DNA from: Imbricaverruca yamaguchii
Taxonomy: Eukaryota; Arthropoda; Thecostraca; Neoverrucidae
Assembly (NCBI GenBank): GCA_034440575.1
Contig: JAOTOL010001655.1
Span: 4,373,001 to 4,437,000, forward strand
DNA: 64,000 nt
Direction of reading: 5' to 3'
The translations under genes were made by a program, and so were the position numbers. Shown one piece after another: positions 35,033 to 46,544 of the stretch (its first letter is position 1; every line of letters starts with the position of its first letter). The notes beneath the pieces were generated by a model. It was not told the origin of the DNA, searched no databases, and saw only the letters and a program-made list of their open reading frames with translations.

Positions 35033-36046
35033 TCCGCCGACCGCGGCTGCCGGTTCCCGCCACCTGACCGGTCGGTTGGCGCCAACTGGCGACCGCTTGA
35101 GCAGCAGGCCGGCCGCGGCCCGTTTTTCTCACACGACCGGCCGCGGCGGCGGCTCCGAGATCGTGTCGGTCGCCGCGCCGCATCTCCGACCTTTGGCCCA
35201 CACCCGGCGACCTCTCACCACGGTCGGGATCGCCAGAGCGACCTGGCCGGATGCCTACTGGGGGGAGGGGCGGGGGAGAAGGGCAGGCACTTGCTCTCCG
35301 TTTCCCTCCCTCCCCTCTGCCACCCGGTGCGACAGACACTATGCGACAGTGCGACAGTGGGAAGAAGGCAGTCGGCGTGCGCGGCCGTCGAGCGGACCGA
35401 TGTTTGTTGTTTGTTTGTTTACTGGTTGGTTCACGACACACTTTATGCACATTCACGGCTAATGGCGCCGCCCACACTGTTTCGCCGGTGGGCCGCGGGA
35501 GCGGACCGATGTGTTCGACAGCGATCGGTGACCGACACGTCCACACCTGATGCGCAAGACCGACGCTCGACAGTCTGCACTGTCACAGCACGTCCGCCGG
35601 CCGGCGAGTGGCCGGCGAACGGCCGCCTGCCGTGCTGTGTGGCTCACCGCAGCCTTCAGGGGGCACCACACACTCGCCCGCCGGTGCCGATGCGCCTGCC
35701 ACTTCGGCTCGACTTTGGCGGCTCCCTCCCGCTGCCCGGAGACCGGCCTCACGATGCTCGCTTTCCCTGCCGGGGTGAGAGGAAGGCGACGAGGAAGGCG
35801 ACAAGGAAGGCGACGCCATAGCCTCAACCACTTAGTGTGTCGCAAATCCACAAACAACATTTGTTCACGTTTTCACCTCGTTTCGTCATGCAATTGCTCC
35901 CTGGCTCGCAGACGCATGTGGTGCTTGTCACGCGTCTACTTTCTACACGCACGTGTGATTATCCGAGTGTATTTCGTCGGTTGCTTCATTTCATTAAGGG
36001 TTGCATTTATAATGTTATCCACATCTGTTAATCTTGCGACTCTGTC
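35033..36046. other. GC-rich DNA, no gene recognised
   Basis: CpG-rich up to about 35820, then normal composition. Several overlapping frames stay open because of GC content. None has splice borders or motifs I trust. It hosts the truncated SINE at 35404-35498. Confidence 0.45.
35404..35498 (-). mobile_element. 5'-truncated SINE, family A, with TSD
   Basis: Minus-strand copy of the 3' half of the element at 42711-42897. It matches from the CGCGGCCCACCGGCGAAACA block through GTGTGGGCGGCGCCATTAGC and GTGAATGTGCATAAAGTGTG to AACCAACCAGT and an AAACAAAC tail. It lacks the tRNA-like head. A 14-bp duplication, GAGCGGACCGATGT, flanks it at 35390-35403 and 35499-35512. The near-identity to the other copy and intact duplication indicate a recent insertion. 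Confidence 0.93.
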
Positions 36047-36180
36047 CGTCTCTCATGACTTTCATGACTCTTGACTTTCATTACTCTCATGAATTTTGAC
36101 TCGCACGACTCTTGACTCTCATGACCCTTGATTCACATGACTCGACTCACACGACTCTTGACTTTCATCACTCGCAAGAC
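36047..36180. repeat. Degenerate GACTCTTGACTTTCATGACT repeat
   Basis: A CTCATGACTC / TTGACTTTCA pattern repeated with many changes, followed by a CT dinucleotide run at 36205-36240. Confidence 0.75.
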
Positions 36181-36496
36181 TCTCATGCCTCCCATGGCTC
36201 GGAAGTCTCTCTCTCCCCCCCCCCTCTCTCTCTCTCTCTCGTACGGACCTCCTCCAGGGTGACGTGGCTGTGGAGCTCGCCTGCCCGCGGGACCTCCCAG
36301 CGCGCGGACACTGCCGGTCCGTTCCCACCCTCCGCTCTGTCGCCGCACCCCCTCGGGTGCTCTCTCCCCGGCGGCCTGTATCGCTGTCGTGTCGTGGGAG
36401 CGAGACCGACTGTCACCGCCGCAGCCGCCCAGAGAGCACAGCAGCCATGACTGTGGTGTGGCTACACCCACGGACGCCGCTGGAGGCATAACAGAG

Positions 36497-36850
36497 GTCC
36501 ACTGACGGCTCCACCGGCACCACTGACGGTACCACTGACGGTACCACTGACGGTACCACTGACGGTACCACTGACGGCACCACTGACGGCACCACTGACG
36601 GCACCACTGACGGCACCACTGACGGTACCACTGACGGTACCACTGACGGTACCACTGACGGCACCACTGACGGCACCACTGACGGTACCACTGACGGCAC
36701 TGATGGTACCACTGACGGTACCACTGACGGCACCACTGACGGCACCACTGACGGCACCACTGACGGTACCACTGACGGCACCACTGACGGTACCACTGAC
36801 GGTACCACTGACGGCACCACTGACGGCACCACTGATGACACCACTAACTG
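36497..36850. repeat. 12-bp minisatellite, about 29 copies
   Basis: The unit is GGTACCACTGAC or GGCACCACTGAC. One unit near 36695 is shortened by 3 bp and keeps the 3-bp register. Frames on both strands stay open (TVPL or VPSV type) as a consequence. Confidence 0.95.
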
Positions 36851-37061
36851 CTCCACTAATGCCTCCGCCGACAGCGCATCAGAGGCGGACACTTTTTGCG
36901 CCAGTTATCACGTTTGGCACGGTTTTCGGCAATGAAAGCACCTGTCAAATCGTGAAAAGGGTGTCCCAGATGAGGTGAGGGCAAAAGCGTTCGTCGGGGC
37001 TTTAGAGAGCGTATTGGATTAACGCACTGAAGTGTATGGCGAACTCATGAATGGGCATCAC

Positions 37062-37205
37062 CCGGCAGTGACTTGATGTGGCGGAGACGCCTGTCCAGTG
37101 CACGAGACCGGACCCACACATCGCATGACACGGCGGTGACCTGGTGTGGCGGAAACGCCCGTCCAGCGCACGAGACCAGACCGACACATCCGCATGTTGG
37201 TGCCT
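37062..37205. repeat. Tandem duplication, about 73 bp
   Basis: Two copies of a block with GGTGACTTGATGTGGCGGA, a GACGCC-GTCCAG segment and GCACGAGACC-GACC-ACACAT. Confidence 0.8.
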
Positions 37206-37319
37206 ACTTTGGAAAACGGTGAGCGGGCCGGCAATACGAACCTTTGAATGCTCAAATGATGGAGCGTCGGTTGCAGCGCGTGTACCGAGTAAATCAGGAG
37301 ACCTCACGTGGAGATGTAC

Positions 37320-38170
37320 TCAGTTTTTGCCGGCCGGCCGCTGTGGGCTATCTCTTCACGGCACCGGCAAAAACAGCCGCCCGGCGCGCCGCGCGCAGAG
37401 GGGGGTGCGTAACCAGCTGATAAAGAGGTGGGCCCCTGTTTTGAATTACGCTACATGCCCGGAGAGGTGCGGCGCGGCACCCCTGTCAGGAGGGACGCAC
37501 GTCGCGCCTCTGCCGGGGGGGGGGGACCTCCGCCGTGGGTCCGGCCGGCCGGGCCCGTTCCCACGTCGGCGTCGGTAATGCTCCGGTCACGCTGCCGTCG
37601 CTGACCGGAGACGTCACGAGCGCTGGGGCCGACAGGGGCGGCGCGACTGTGCCCCTCCGTCGGACGCCGTGTAACTGCGTGAGCTTGCGCCACCGGTGGA
37701 CAGCGGCCGCTGCTGTCGGCCTGCTGTCGGCCTGCTGTCGGCCTGCCGCCGGGGCGTGTCCTCGCGCGCCGCAATTACGCGCCCGCGGACGGCGTCGATA
37801 GCATCGGCCAGCCGGCGCGCCGCTGTCGGCGGCGGCGGCGGCGGCCATTGTGACGCGGCCGGCGGCGGCAGATGCGTGACGCGCCGCCGGAGCGTGACCG
37901 GCGCCGCGCCGCGGCTGGGAAGAGGTCGGCGCGGGTCGGCGGCGCCGTGCCGCGGCACCCGATCAATGGCGGCGCCGGTCAAAGGTCGCCGCCGGACGCC
38001 CCGCGGCGGCCGCCGCCCGGTCAGAGGTCGGCCGACGGCTGCGGCGCGCCCTGTCGCGACGGCTGACCTTCTGGCGGCGGTGTGCTCTGTCAGATGGCGC
38101 ACAGCCGCCGATTCGTCCTGCGCCGCGACTGATTCGTCTTGCACCGCGACTGATGAATGGCTCGACACGA
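37320..38170. other. CpG-rich block, no gene recognised
   Basis: Very high GC with frequent CpG, including GCCG and GGCG triplet runs and three copies of CTGTCGGCCTG near 37710-37745. All frames tend to stay open. It could be a CpG island or a non-coding exon; I cannot show either. Confidence 0.4.
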
Positions 38171-38202
38171 CCAGACATGACCAGCCATGACCATAACCAG
38201 CG

Positions 38203-38262
38203 GCGTTAGTTAGTTATTGGAGTTTAGGGGCTCATCGACTGCATCGGTCATGCAGCGCCCAT
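38203..38262. repeat. Dispersed motif copy
   Basis: TTAGTTAGTTATTGGAGTTT, AGGGGCTCATCGACTGCATC and GGTCATGCAGCGCCC, clearly related to 23009-23062 and 56032-56070. Confidence 0.55.
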
Positions 38263-38267
38263 AGCAT

Positions 38268-38425
38268 CGTCAGTGAAACAGTGAAGTGCAAGCAACATCA
38301 TCAGTAAAACAGTGAAAGGTGAGCAACATCATCAGTGAAATACTGAAATGCAAGCATCAGAAAAACATCATCAGTAAACCAGTGAAATGAATATCACATC
38401 ACAAACAGTGAAAGCAAGCGAAAAT
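38268..38425. repeat. Degenerate CATCATCAGTGAAACAGTGA repeat
   Basis: Four to five copies of a unit of about 31 bp built from ATCATCAGT(A/G)AA, CAGTGAAA and GCAAGCA. The interval 38426-39545 holds no recognisable gene. Confidence 0.7.
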
Positions 38426-39546
38426 CAGTCAGAATGACACGTCATGGCGTGAAATGCATTGTGAAATGCGAAGAATCTAAGATCTGTGAGGCGTTCATTT
38501 GCGATGGTATGCTACCTTTGTTGGGGTGAGTACACCATGTCAAACCCAGCCGCAAAAATGAATGGGAAGAGTTCAGCGACATAGTGTGAACTTTAGCCAA
38601 TAGTTCCACCAGAGTGGACGATGGGGTTCCGAAAAAGCGGCGACGTTCCGTTTAGAGGTGACGACATGCGCTAAGAATATGGGCCACGGACAGGTTGTCA
38701 CCGCAACGTGGACAGGCTGGTCTTCATTCCGAGCATAGAAGGTAGCGCTGTGAAAAATATGTGTGTCCCAGACGCAGTCGGCACAGAACCACCTCACGCC
38801 TCGGTCACCGCGAGCAAGACTGCCACGCACCCAGGCGAGGATTTACCACTTTCAGTGTGTCGCCCGGGACGGCATCCGAGGAAGACTGCCACTTGTTGTA
38901 CAGGTAGGCAGATATACTGGCGTAGAAGTCTCTTGCAGGGAGTGGCTACCGACGCGCGTACCGTGCACTCGCCGAGCGTTTGGCTGCCGCATCGGCGAGC
39001 TCGCTTCCAAAACAATCAGCGGCGGCGGCGGGCGGCTGGTAGGTGGTCTGGTGGGTGGTCTGGTGGGTGGTCTGGCCGATCACGTCCGACATTAGTCTTC
39101 CGGACGACCCCTCAGGATGCGGGACGTTTCAACCGAGAGCTAACGGGTGTGATGGCCTCTGAGGCCTGTCGATTGCTCTTTTACCCGAACCGTTTCACCA
39201 CAAACCGGGCGTTGTTTGTGCGACGACGCCCGCTCATAATGACCGCAGCATCGCACTCGGGTATTTTCGGACCGACAGATTCGGTCTGGGCTGCCTGCGG
39301 TGGCCCGACAGGGTGAAGACCCGTATCGCATGACCCGGCGGCCGGCGATGGCCTACAGTTGGGACCGTTTACCTGGTCAAAACAGTCACATGACCCTGCC
39401 GTCTACGGCGGCAAGCAGCCCAGCTGGCAACTGTACCATCCATTCACCTTTGACAGGGCACGACATCGTTTCTCACAGTCGCCACAACGTAGCAATATGA
39501 ATGTGGCCATTTGTTATCGTCAAATAATTACTGCACGTCACCCCCC

Positions 39547-39550
39547 CCCC

Positions 39551-39639
<89 letters not shown>

Positions 39640-39795
39640 GTATGCATACACACATTCACACATACAAATACACACACATATATATACACACATACACATG
39701 CACACACACATACACATACACATACACATACATACACATACACATACATACACACACACATACACACACACACGCACATACACGCATGCGCGCGC
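39547..39795. repeat. (CA)n-(TA)n-(CA)n compound microsatellite
   Basis: A CA run, then about 35 TA repeats (39563-39640), then about 130 bp of ACATACACA-type repeats. Confidence 0.95.
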
Positions 39796-39829
39796 ACATG
39801 CAAGATCTCACTACTAGGTGTCCCTGGAA

Positions 39830-40736
39830 CGTGCCGTGGACCACCTCACCACTGGGTGTGGGGTCGGGTATGTCGAGCCGGCGCCAGCGTGGTGCCTCCT
39901 CCTCCTCCTCCCTCCCACCCGCCACCTGAGGCCGGACGCACGGACCCGGCCCGTGTCGGCCGGCCGCCCGCCCACTCTCTGACCACCGTCGTCACTGTGG
40001 GGGGTGGGCGTGCTCCGGAGGGCGGGGCGAGCCGCCGCCGCCGCCGCCGCCGCCGCCGCCCTCGCCTCAGTCTGAAGTGTGCCGTCGTCGGCGCGTGGGG
40101 GCGGGCGATGGTGCGAGCTGTGTGACGGGCGCGAGGCGGGCACGGGCGCCAGCGGCGAAGCTTGGGCACGCGTCAGCGGTGGGTTCACCGCTCGCGACTT
40201 CATTCCCCCTCCCCCGGGTCGCCTCGGCACTGACGGCGGCGGTCGTGCCCGAGTTCTGGGTACTGGCGGTGAGATCGCGTGACCTGTGCGGAGCCCAGCG
40301 GCCTCGGTCGTTCTGTTGACCTGCCGACCTGCCGACTTGCCGCGACCTGCCGACCTGCCTATCTGCTGCCGACCTGCTGCCGACCTGTTGCCGACTTGCC
40401 GACCTGCTGCCGACCTGTTGCCGACCTGCCGATCTGCTGCCGACCTGCCGACCTGTTGCCGACCTGCCGACCTGCTGCCGACCTGCCGACCTGCCGACCT
40501 GCCGACCTGCCGACCTGCCGACCTGCTGCCGACCTGCCGACCTGCTGCCGACCTGCCGATCTGCTGCCGACCTGCTGACCTGCTGCCGACCTGCCGACCT
40601 GCCGATCTGCTGCCGACCTGCGATGGCGGCGGGCGCCGCTCGTGCAGACGCTGCGCCCCGTCGGCGAACTGGCCGCCGGCCGGCCGCCACGGCACACTGA
40701 CGGACACTCGGACGTGCGACAACACCGGCGACAGCG
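39830..40736 (+). promoter_or_regulatory. CpG-island-like region before first exon
   Basis: High GC and CpG from about 39830, with a GCC triplet run near 40030-40060, leading up to the ATG at 40737. A short upstream ATG frame lies at 40622-40707. This composition fits a CpG-island promoter and 5' UTR. No TATA box or initiator is evident, and the assignment depends on the exon being real. Confidence 0.35.
40310..40622. repeat. 8/11-bp repeat GACCTGCC / GACCTGCTGCC
   Basis: About 32 units alternating between an 8-mer GACCTGCC and an 11-mer GACCTGCTGCC, with GATCTGC variants. It sits in what would be the 5' UTR or promoter of the exon at 40737. Confidence 0.92.
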
Positions 40737-40875
40737 ATGCTGCTCAACAAGCTGGCGGCCGTGTTCGCCCAGCGGAAGGCCACGTCCAGCCCCATCTACG
40801 AGAGTGTGGACAGTGTGCGCGCCAGGCGCGCGAGCGACCTGGACAGCACGTCCCTGCACTCGGCTGACGGATCAG
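40737..40875 (+). CDS. Probable first coding exon, unknown gene
   Basis: ATG at 40737 opens 46 codons plus one base, closing at TCAG/GTGGGC, a usable splice donor. Third codon positions are almost all G or C, unlike shadow frames. The N terminus is MLLNKLAAVFAQRKATSSPI, followed by a tyrosine motif IYESV (residues 20-24), a basophilic kinase-type site RRAS (30-33) and a Ser/Asp-rich end DLDSTSLHSADGS. No domain or signal peptide is recognised, and it looks intrinsically disordered. Its phase-1 end matches the acceptor at 52130. The ATG choice is the first in frame; an acceptor-like CAG at 40732-40734 means it could instead be an internal exon. Confidence 0.6.
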
Positions 40876-40961
40876 GTGGGCACGGCATCTCTACACACAC
40901 CGGTCCTCCTGGGTCGTATTTGTGAATTCTTTTGGAAGGCCAGTTTCCATTATCCATGTTC

Positions 40962-41130
40962 AGGGACGAGTCTAGTAGCCTCGGGGTAAGTTGCCCGTCT
41001 CACAATCGAAAGGTTGTGGGTTCGAGCCTCAGCCGTCGCTACTCTTCGCCCTCAACCAATCGGTGTGAGAGACTGGCGACGCTACATGACTCAACGGTCG
41101 ACGTGTCGTAGAACCAATAACCACCAACCA
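40962..41130 (+). mobile_element. tRNA-derived SINE, family B, copy 1
   Basis: A tRNA-like head with CACAATCGAAAGGTTGTGGG and a B box GGTTCGAGCC (about 41011-41020), then a body with CCAATCGG, GAGAGACTGGCGACGCTACA and GTCGTAGAACCAATAACCAC. It matches 41430-41590, 57840-58020 and the end of 60529-60888. It lies in the presumed intron. Confidence 0.75.
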
Positions 41131-41429
41131 TTATGTCAAGTTCTGTTTTTTTATCGACGATCCAGTCTACTTCTCCACTGTTAGCTAGTCCAAAATGTCA
41201 CCGAAAAAGTCACCGCAATTAGTCTCCGATAAGACGAGTATCACGCAACTTTCGAAAAACACCATTCTTTGTTTTTGGAGGACAGAAAACTGGTTCCACT
41301 GACCGTATGATCCGCTGTCCGCCTCCTCCAGCCATCCCTCGAACACGACCGCACTTCATCTCAGACGGTAAAGCCGCTATAATGTAGCGACTCAGTTTTG
41401 CTGGCGGGGACGGCCTTTCAAGGCTCATT

Positions 41430-41590
41430 CGAACAATTGGTTGGCTATTTGTGTAACGACATATCGGCCGTTGAGGCACGTAGCGCCGACAATCTCTCAC
41501 GCCGATTGGCCGCGGGCGAAGAGTAGAGACTCAAACCCACAACCTTTCGATTGTGAAACGAGCAACTTACCCTTAGACTACTCGTTCAAT
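41430..41590 (-). mobile_element. tRNA-derived SINE, family B, copy 2
   Basis: Inverted relative to the copy at 40962-41130. The minus strand reads GGGTAAGTTGCTCG, CACAATCGAAAGGTTGTGGG, GTTTGAGTCTC, a GGCCAATCGGCGTGAGAGA block and a tail GCCAACCAATTGTTC. The head is about as well kept as in copy 1. Confidence 0.75.
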
Positions 41591-41734
41591 CGAACAAGGG
41601 GCCAATGAGAGCTGTCAAGGGACGCTCGATGGAAGAGCCAGGGTGAGCAATGGAGTGTCATTGATCATTGGATGATCTATACTGGGAGACCTGTCCAGAT
41701 CCCACATGGAACGCCTAGCACGCGCAATACCGAG

Positions 41735-42425
41735 GTGCGGTGTTCACATCTCACGTCCTATCACCGGATATCTGGCGTAATCTGGCCGTAACGCAGAGGT
41801 GCGGTGTTCACCTCTCACCTTCTATGACCGGGTATCGGGTATAATGTGACCGTAACGCAGAGGTGCGGTGTTCACCTCTCACCTTCTGTGACCGGGTATC
41901 GGGTATAATGTGACCGTAACGCAGAGGTGCGGTGTTCACCTCTCACCTTCTATGACCGGGTATCGGGTATAATGTGACCGTAACGCAGGTGGTTGGGGTT
42001 GTGTGTTAACGCAGAGGTGCGGTGTTCACCTCTCACCTTCTGTGACCGGGTATCGGGTATAATGTGACCGTAACGCGGAGGTGCGGTGTTCACCTCTCAC
42101 CTTCTGTGACCGGGTATCGGGTATAATGTGACCGTAACGCGGAGGTGCGGTGTTCACCTCTCACGTTCTATGACCGGGTATCGGGTATAATGTGACCGTA
42201 ACGCAGAGGTGCGGTGTTCACCTCTCACGTTCTATGACCGGGTATCGGGTATAATGTGACCGTAACGCAGAGGTGCGGTGTTCACCTCTCACCTTCTGTG
42301 ACCGGGTATCGGGTATAATGTGACCGTAACGCAGAGGGGGTGTTCATCACTCCTTCCATACCGGGTATCGGGTATAATGTGACCGTAACGCAGAGGTGCG
42401 GTGTTCATCTCCCACCCTCTGTGAC
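41735..42425. repeat. 64-bp minisatellite, about 10 copies
   Basis: The unit has GCAGAGGTGCGGTGTTCACC, TCTCACCTTCTGTGACCGGG, TATCGGGTATAATGTGACCG and TAAC. A 25-bp insertion lies near 41985-42009, and there is a shortened unit near 42330. It has no sequence relation to the 64-bp array at 15503 despite equal length. Confidence 0.93.
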
Positions 42426-42710
42426 AGAGCGCCGGGAGCGAAGTGCATCACTCCTCCCAACACGCTACAGTATGACTCTGGTCATGAAAACGTTGTCGCG
42501 TGCGCCGTGAGTACAATGCTCTCGCATCGAGAAATATTGGCAATTTCGAGTTTACCCACAAGTTATATAAATGTTTTGCGCTCATGCATCAGAGTGTAAT
42601 TTGTCGCCCGCTAAGCTGTGACACGTATATACTAAAGAAAAAAAACAGTTCGGCCTTCAGGTAGGCCTTTACAAAGATTGGTACAACTCAATACTGTCAG
42701 TGATGTGAAG

Positions 42711-42897
42711 GGGGCGGGGATGGCCGAGTGGTTAAGGTGTCGGGCTAAGGGTACCAAAGGTCCCGGGTTCGACTCTAGCGCCACTCAGGACATTTCCCAA
42801 TCCCGCGGCCCACCGGCGAAACAGTGTGGGCGGCGCCATTAGCCGTGAATGTGCATAAAGTGTGTCGTGAACCAACCAATAAACAATAAATAATAAA
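42711..42897 (+). mobile_element. Full-length SINE, family A, with 13-bp TSD
   Basis: The tRNA-Ser/Leu-like head has an A box TGGCCGAGTGG (42721-42731) and a B box GGTTCGACTC (42766-42775). A unique body follows (GCGGCCCACCGGCGAAACAG, GGCGCCATTAGCCGTGAATG) and a tail of AATAAACAATAAATAATAAA. A 13-bp direct duplication CAGTGATGTGAAG flanks it exactly, at 42698-42710 and 42898-42910. This is a young insertion. It lacks a proper acceptor stem, so it is not a functional tRNA gene. Confidence 0.95.
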
Positions 42898-42910
42898 CAG
42901 TGATGTGAAG

Positions 42911-43219
42911 CTAACACGCGTTGGAACGTCCACATCGTAGATTGTCAATGCAAAACGTCCGCAATTATTGGCACAGACTCGACGGAAGATTGCAAGACCT
43001 CGGGTCTTCCCACTCATGTGATAGGGAACCCTGCCAATGTTTGTCGTCTTAGCTTAGCGTTAATAATAGCATATTGAGGCTAAAGCTTTACTGAGTGAAA
43101 CCTGCTACCTATTTCTACCCATGATTCTGCTAGCGCTACTCACCCGTCATTCCTGCCAGCTGAGGCACATCCATGCAATCCGGACTTGTACTGACAAGAC
43201 AACAGATAAAGTGGTTCCA
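42911..43219. other. No gene recognised
   Basis: Unique-looking DNA between the SINE and the 50-bp array. Confidence 0.5.
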
Positions 43220-43612
43220 CCATCATGCTGCAGCTGAACCCAGCTGGACGAGATACCGTTTCCAGTGGTGCCCCATGCTGTCATTGAACCCAGCTGGACG
43301 GGAGACTGTTACCAGTGGTGTCCCATGCTGCCTTTGGATTCAGCTGGACGAGATATCGTTGACGATGGTGCCCCATGATGCCATTGAATCGAACTGGACG
43401 AGATACCGTTCCCAGTGGTGCCCCATGCTGTCATTGAACCTAGCTGGACGGGAGACTGTTACCAGTGGTGTCCCATGCTGCCTTTGGATTCAGCTGGACG
43501 AGATATCGTTGCCGGTGGTGCCCCAAGCTGCAGCTGAACCCAGCTGGACGAGATACCTTTGCCAGTGGTGCCTCATGCTGCCATTGAACCCAGCTGGACG
43601 GCATGCTGTTGT
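43220..43612. repeat. 50-bp minisatellite with higher-order pattern
   Basis: About eight units with CAGCTGGACGAGATACCGTT and CCAGTGGTGCCCCATGCTG blocks. Subtypes recur in the order A-B-C, A-B-C, so a 150-bp higher-order unit is present (GGAGACTGTTACC units followed by GATATCGTTG units). Confidence 0.9.
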
Positions 43613-43911
43613 CAAAGGGGTTCTGAGATCCGGCACAAATAAGGAGCGGTCACTATGGAAATACAGCCCACCTGTCTTACTTATCGGCTTACATTTATTC
43701 AGGTAACCGACCGATGCACACGCCAGCGTTGTAAGGCATAGGAGACGTACGGCTCGCACTGGCGTCGAGTGTAGCTCTGTACCTCTGGACAGCTGACCGA
43801 GCAGTTCGTTCCATCATGGGTGGCTTAACTGGCAGTGGCGCTGCCCAGATAGAAAGCTGCCGTGAATGCGCTCCTGAGGCGACAGTGCAGAGGATATACA
43901 TATGCACAGAG

Positions 43912-44024
<113 letters not shown>

Positions 44025-44215
44025 GAAAGAGAGAGAAAAAAGAGAGAGGGAGAGGGGAGAGAGAGGGGAGAAGTAGCGAGAGAGAAAGAGAAAGAGAGAG
44101 AGCAAGACAATAAGAGGTGGGGGGGAGATAGGGCGGGCCAGGGAGAGATATAGAGAGGAATGTTGATGGGAACCTCAGGCACACCCAAGGGACCGAACGC
44201 GCTCTCAGCGACGAA

Positions 44216-44278
44216 AGGGGGGGGGAGAGTGGTTTCTTTAGGCGTGCCGGACCATAAAGGTCATTTGCGCCGCCTTTA
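44216..44278. repeat. Dispersed TAGGCGTGCCGGACCATAAA element
   Basis: A G run, a T-rich spacer and TTTAGGCGTGCCGGACCATA, AAGGTCATTTGCGCCGC. The same arrangement occurs at 63316-63380, with sequence identical over at least 35 bp. Confidence 0.75.
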
Positions 44279-44699
44279 AAGGAACACGTTGCATATCTGT
44301 CTGTGAAAGCGAGTGTTACGGTCAAGGTACTGGCAAGTGGACATTTACGTTAAGGGAATTTTGCGTCATACTTTGTGCGAAGTTTTTTGGGTGCTGAAGG
44401 CGGGGGCTGGGTTGGGGACATCTCCCTGATGTCTACCTGGTTTTAATTTTACTTTACTCCTCCACATAATAATTTGTGGTTTGGGTGGGGCTGGGGTGTT
44501 TTGAGTGTCAAGTTGATTTTGCCAGGGTGCCGGCTTTAGCCTACTCCTATCGAAGAGCACCGAGGGATTTTTACCGTGCGGACAAGGAGGCAGTTGTCCA
44601 CACCGCCTCTCACGCCGGCTGCCGCGTGTTAGTTGTTAGTAGTTGGTTAGTTTATGCATACCATGCAGGGTTGTCAGTTGGGTTAGTACGGTGTTCAAT

Positions 44700-44965
44700 A
44701 ATTTGGCTCCTCTACGTCCGCTGTTCCTCTGGGTAGCCATTTACGTTAGGTGGCGGAAGGCAAGTCGGCTCATCTACGTCCGACGGCTCCTCTGGGTAGT
44801 GGTTTTACGTTAAGCTAATTTTAAAAAAAAAGTTTCGTTGTTGTTCTAAAGCAAGTCGGCTCATCTACCTCCGACGGCACCGCTAGGTAGCCAATTATTC
44901 CTAACTGGGAAGCAAATCGGCTCATGTGCGTCCGACGCCATGCGGGGATGACTATTTACGTGTTT
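44700..44965. repeat. Degenerate repeat with AAGTCGGCTCATCTACGTCC
   Basis: Three to four diverged units of about 75-110 bp sharing (A/G)GCAAGTCGGCTCATCTAC, TCCGACGGC and a CTGGGTAG block. Confidence 0.7.
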
Positions 44966-46529
44966 CCTACGAGTGTTTCGCGGTCATGTATTGCTAGTTG
45001 ATGTGAACGTTGGTGGTGCCTAGAGAGCTCCTGCTAGTTCTGTGACATACAGATATTCAAATAACAGCGACGAAAGAGCAACAGGTTAGCTTTATAGTCT
45101 GTTGGTCTCCTACTCTCGCTCGTGTTGAGCCCCAGATGGCGCCTTCTACTGGTGTGTGCATGCTTAGTTTGGACACTGTGATCCCTGTGGCATCAGATAT
45201 AGACCAGCGAAGTCAAGTTCGTGTCGAAAAGCACTTAGTCGGCGTTCGGCTACTTTGTTTCTGCTTCAAAGACAACAGATCTGATCCACTTTCGGTGTTT
45301 TCGCAACACTCAAACCGGCCGAGCCCCAGCATTTCTTCTTTTTAGCAAGTGTAATTTGTTCAGGCTGCCCTCTGAAAGCATTAAGCTACCGCCTTTGATG
45401 TTCTGCGGCACATAAAAGCAGTAGGAAGCCCTGGTCGCGCCATCCGAACAAGGCCTTGGTCGCGACCCATCCGAGGAAGGCCAGGGCCGGTGCCCCTCAT
45501 CTGCACTGTGTCATCGGCGGCGAACCTAGAATCGACCCACCGCGACCACAACTGTCCGACTGGCGAGTGTATTGCACCATGGTCAACCGATGAATTGTTT
45601 TCAATTATAAAACACACTAATCAATTTGCGTTGTTGTCATGCCTGCCGCACCTATGTTCTTTAACGGGGTAGGCTACGCACAGGAGCATCGCAGTACCAG
45701 CAGGGAGAAAAACAATGCGGAAGCTATGGCTCCGCGCAATATACATGCGCACCATATCGTGGTCAGCTGCGTCAGATCTCTGCTACTGACGATGGGATCA
45801 GTTGTGTCAGGTCACCGCTACTGACGTGCCAGGTCACTGTTGGCCGCAGTGCTCAGGTGCACGTCAGGTCACCGCTACCGGTGTCCGACACCGGTGGCTG
45901 TGATCGCCCACGCGCTGTGTGTGTAACGGCGCAGCACCGCACAGGCTCGAGCTGCGCGAGCGCCGTGTTTGTTTTTGACGGCGGTGTGGCTGGGAGCCAC
46001 GGTGCGAGCTGGCAGTGCCGGCATCTCCGGCTGGGAGGTGCCCCGCTGACTAACCCCGCGAGCCGGGATTTATCGACGAGTCTCCGGACAGAAATGCTAG
46101 ATTGTGAGCTGTGATAGCGCGGTATGATGCCTGCGCGCAGCCGGGGAGTCGGCCTGAAACGGTGCCACCACGTGAAGACATCTCGGAAGCGGAGTTCCGC
46201 TGCAACTCGCCACACTGGCACAAACAATTGTGGATGCATCTGACAGCAGCCTACTAAAAATAAAACGTCGACATAAATCTCCCGAGGAATGACAGGAGTC
46301 ATGATGGTTAAAAACTTTTCTTTTCTTATAATCTGTGTTTCCTACCAAGTCGGTATTTCGAAAGCCCTAAAACATTTGGCCTAAAATGTATTTATTTATT
46401 AGCCCTAAAACATTTGGGTTGGGGAGGGGAAATATTTCCTCCTAAAATGTTTTATCGGATGAAAGCCTGAACGCGTGGCCACATCGCGCTTAAACTTGGC
46501 CTGCACGCAAATAAATAGCAGACCTTGTC
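44966..46529. other. No gene recognised
   Basis: Mixed DNA in the presumed intron. A small repeat of CAGGTCACCGCTAC type lies at 45765-45890. Confidence 0.5.
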
Positions 46530-46544
46530 ATGGCAATGCTTGTG

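Noticed and set aside
42711..42785. Functional tRNA-Ser or tRNA-Leu gene
   Set aside because: A and B boxes are present but the acceptor stem does not close, a unique body and repeat tail follow, and target-site duplications bound the whole 187 bp.
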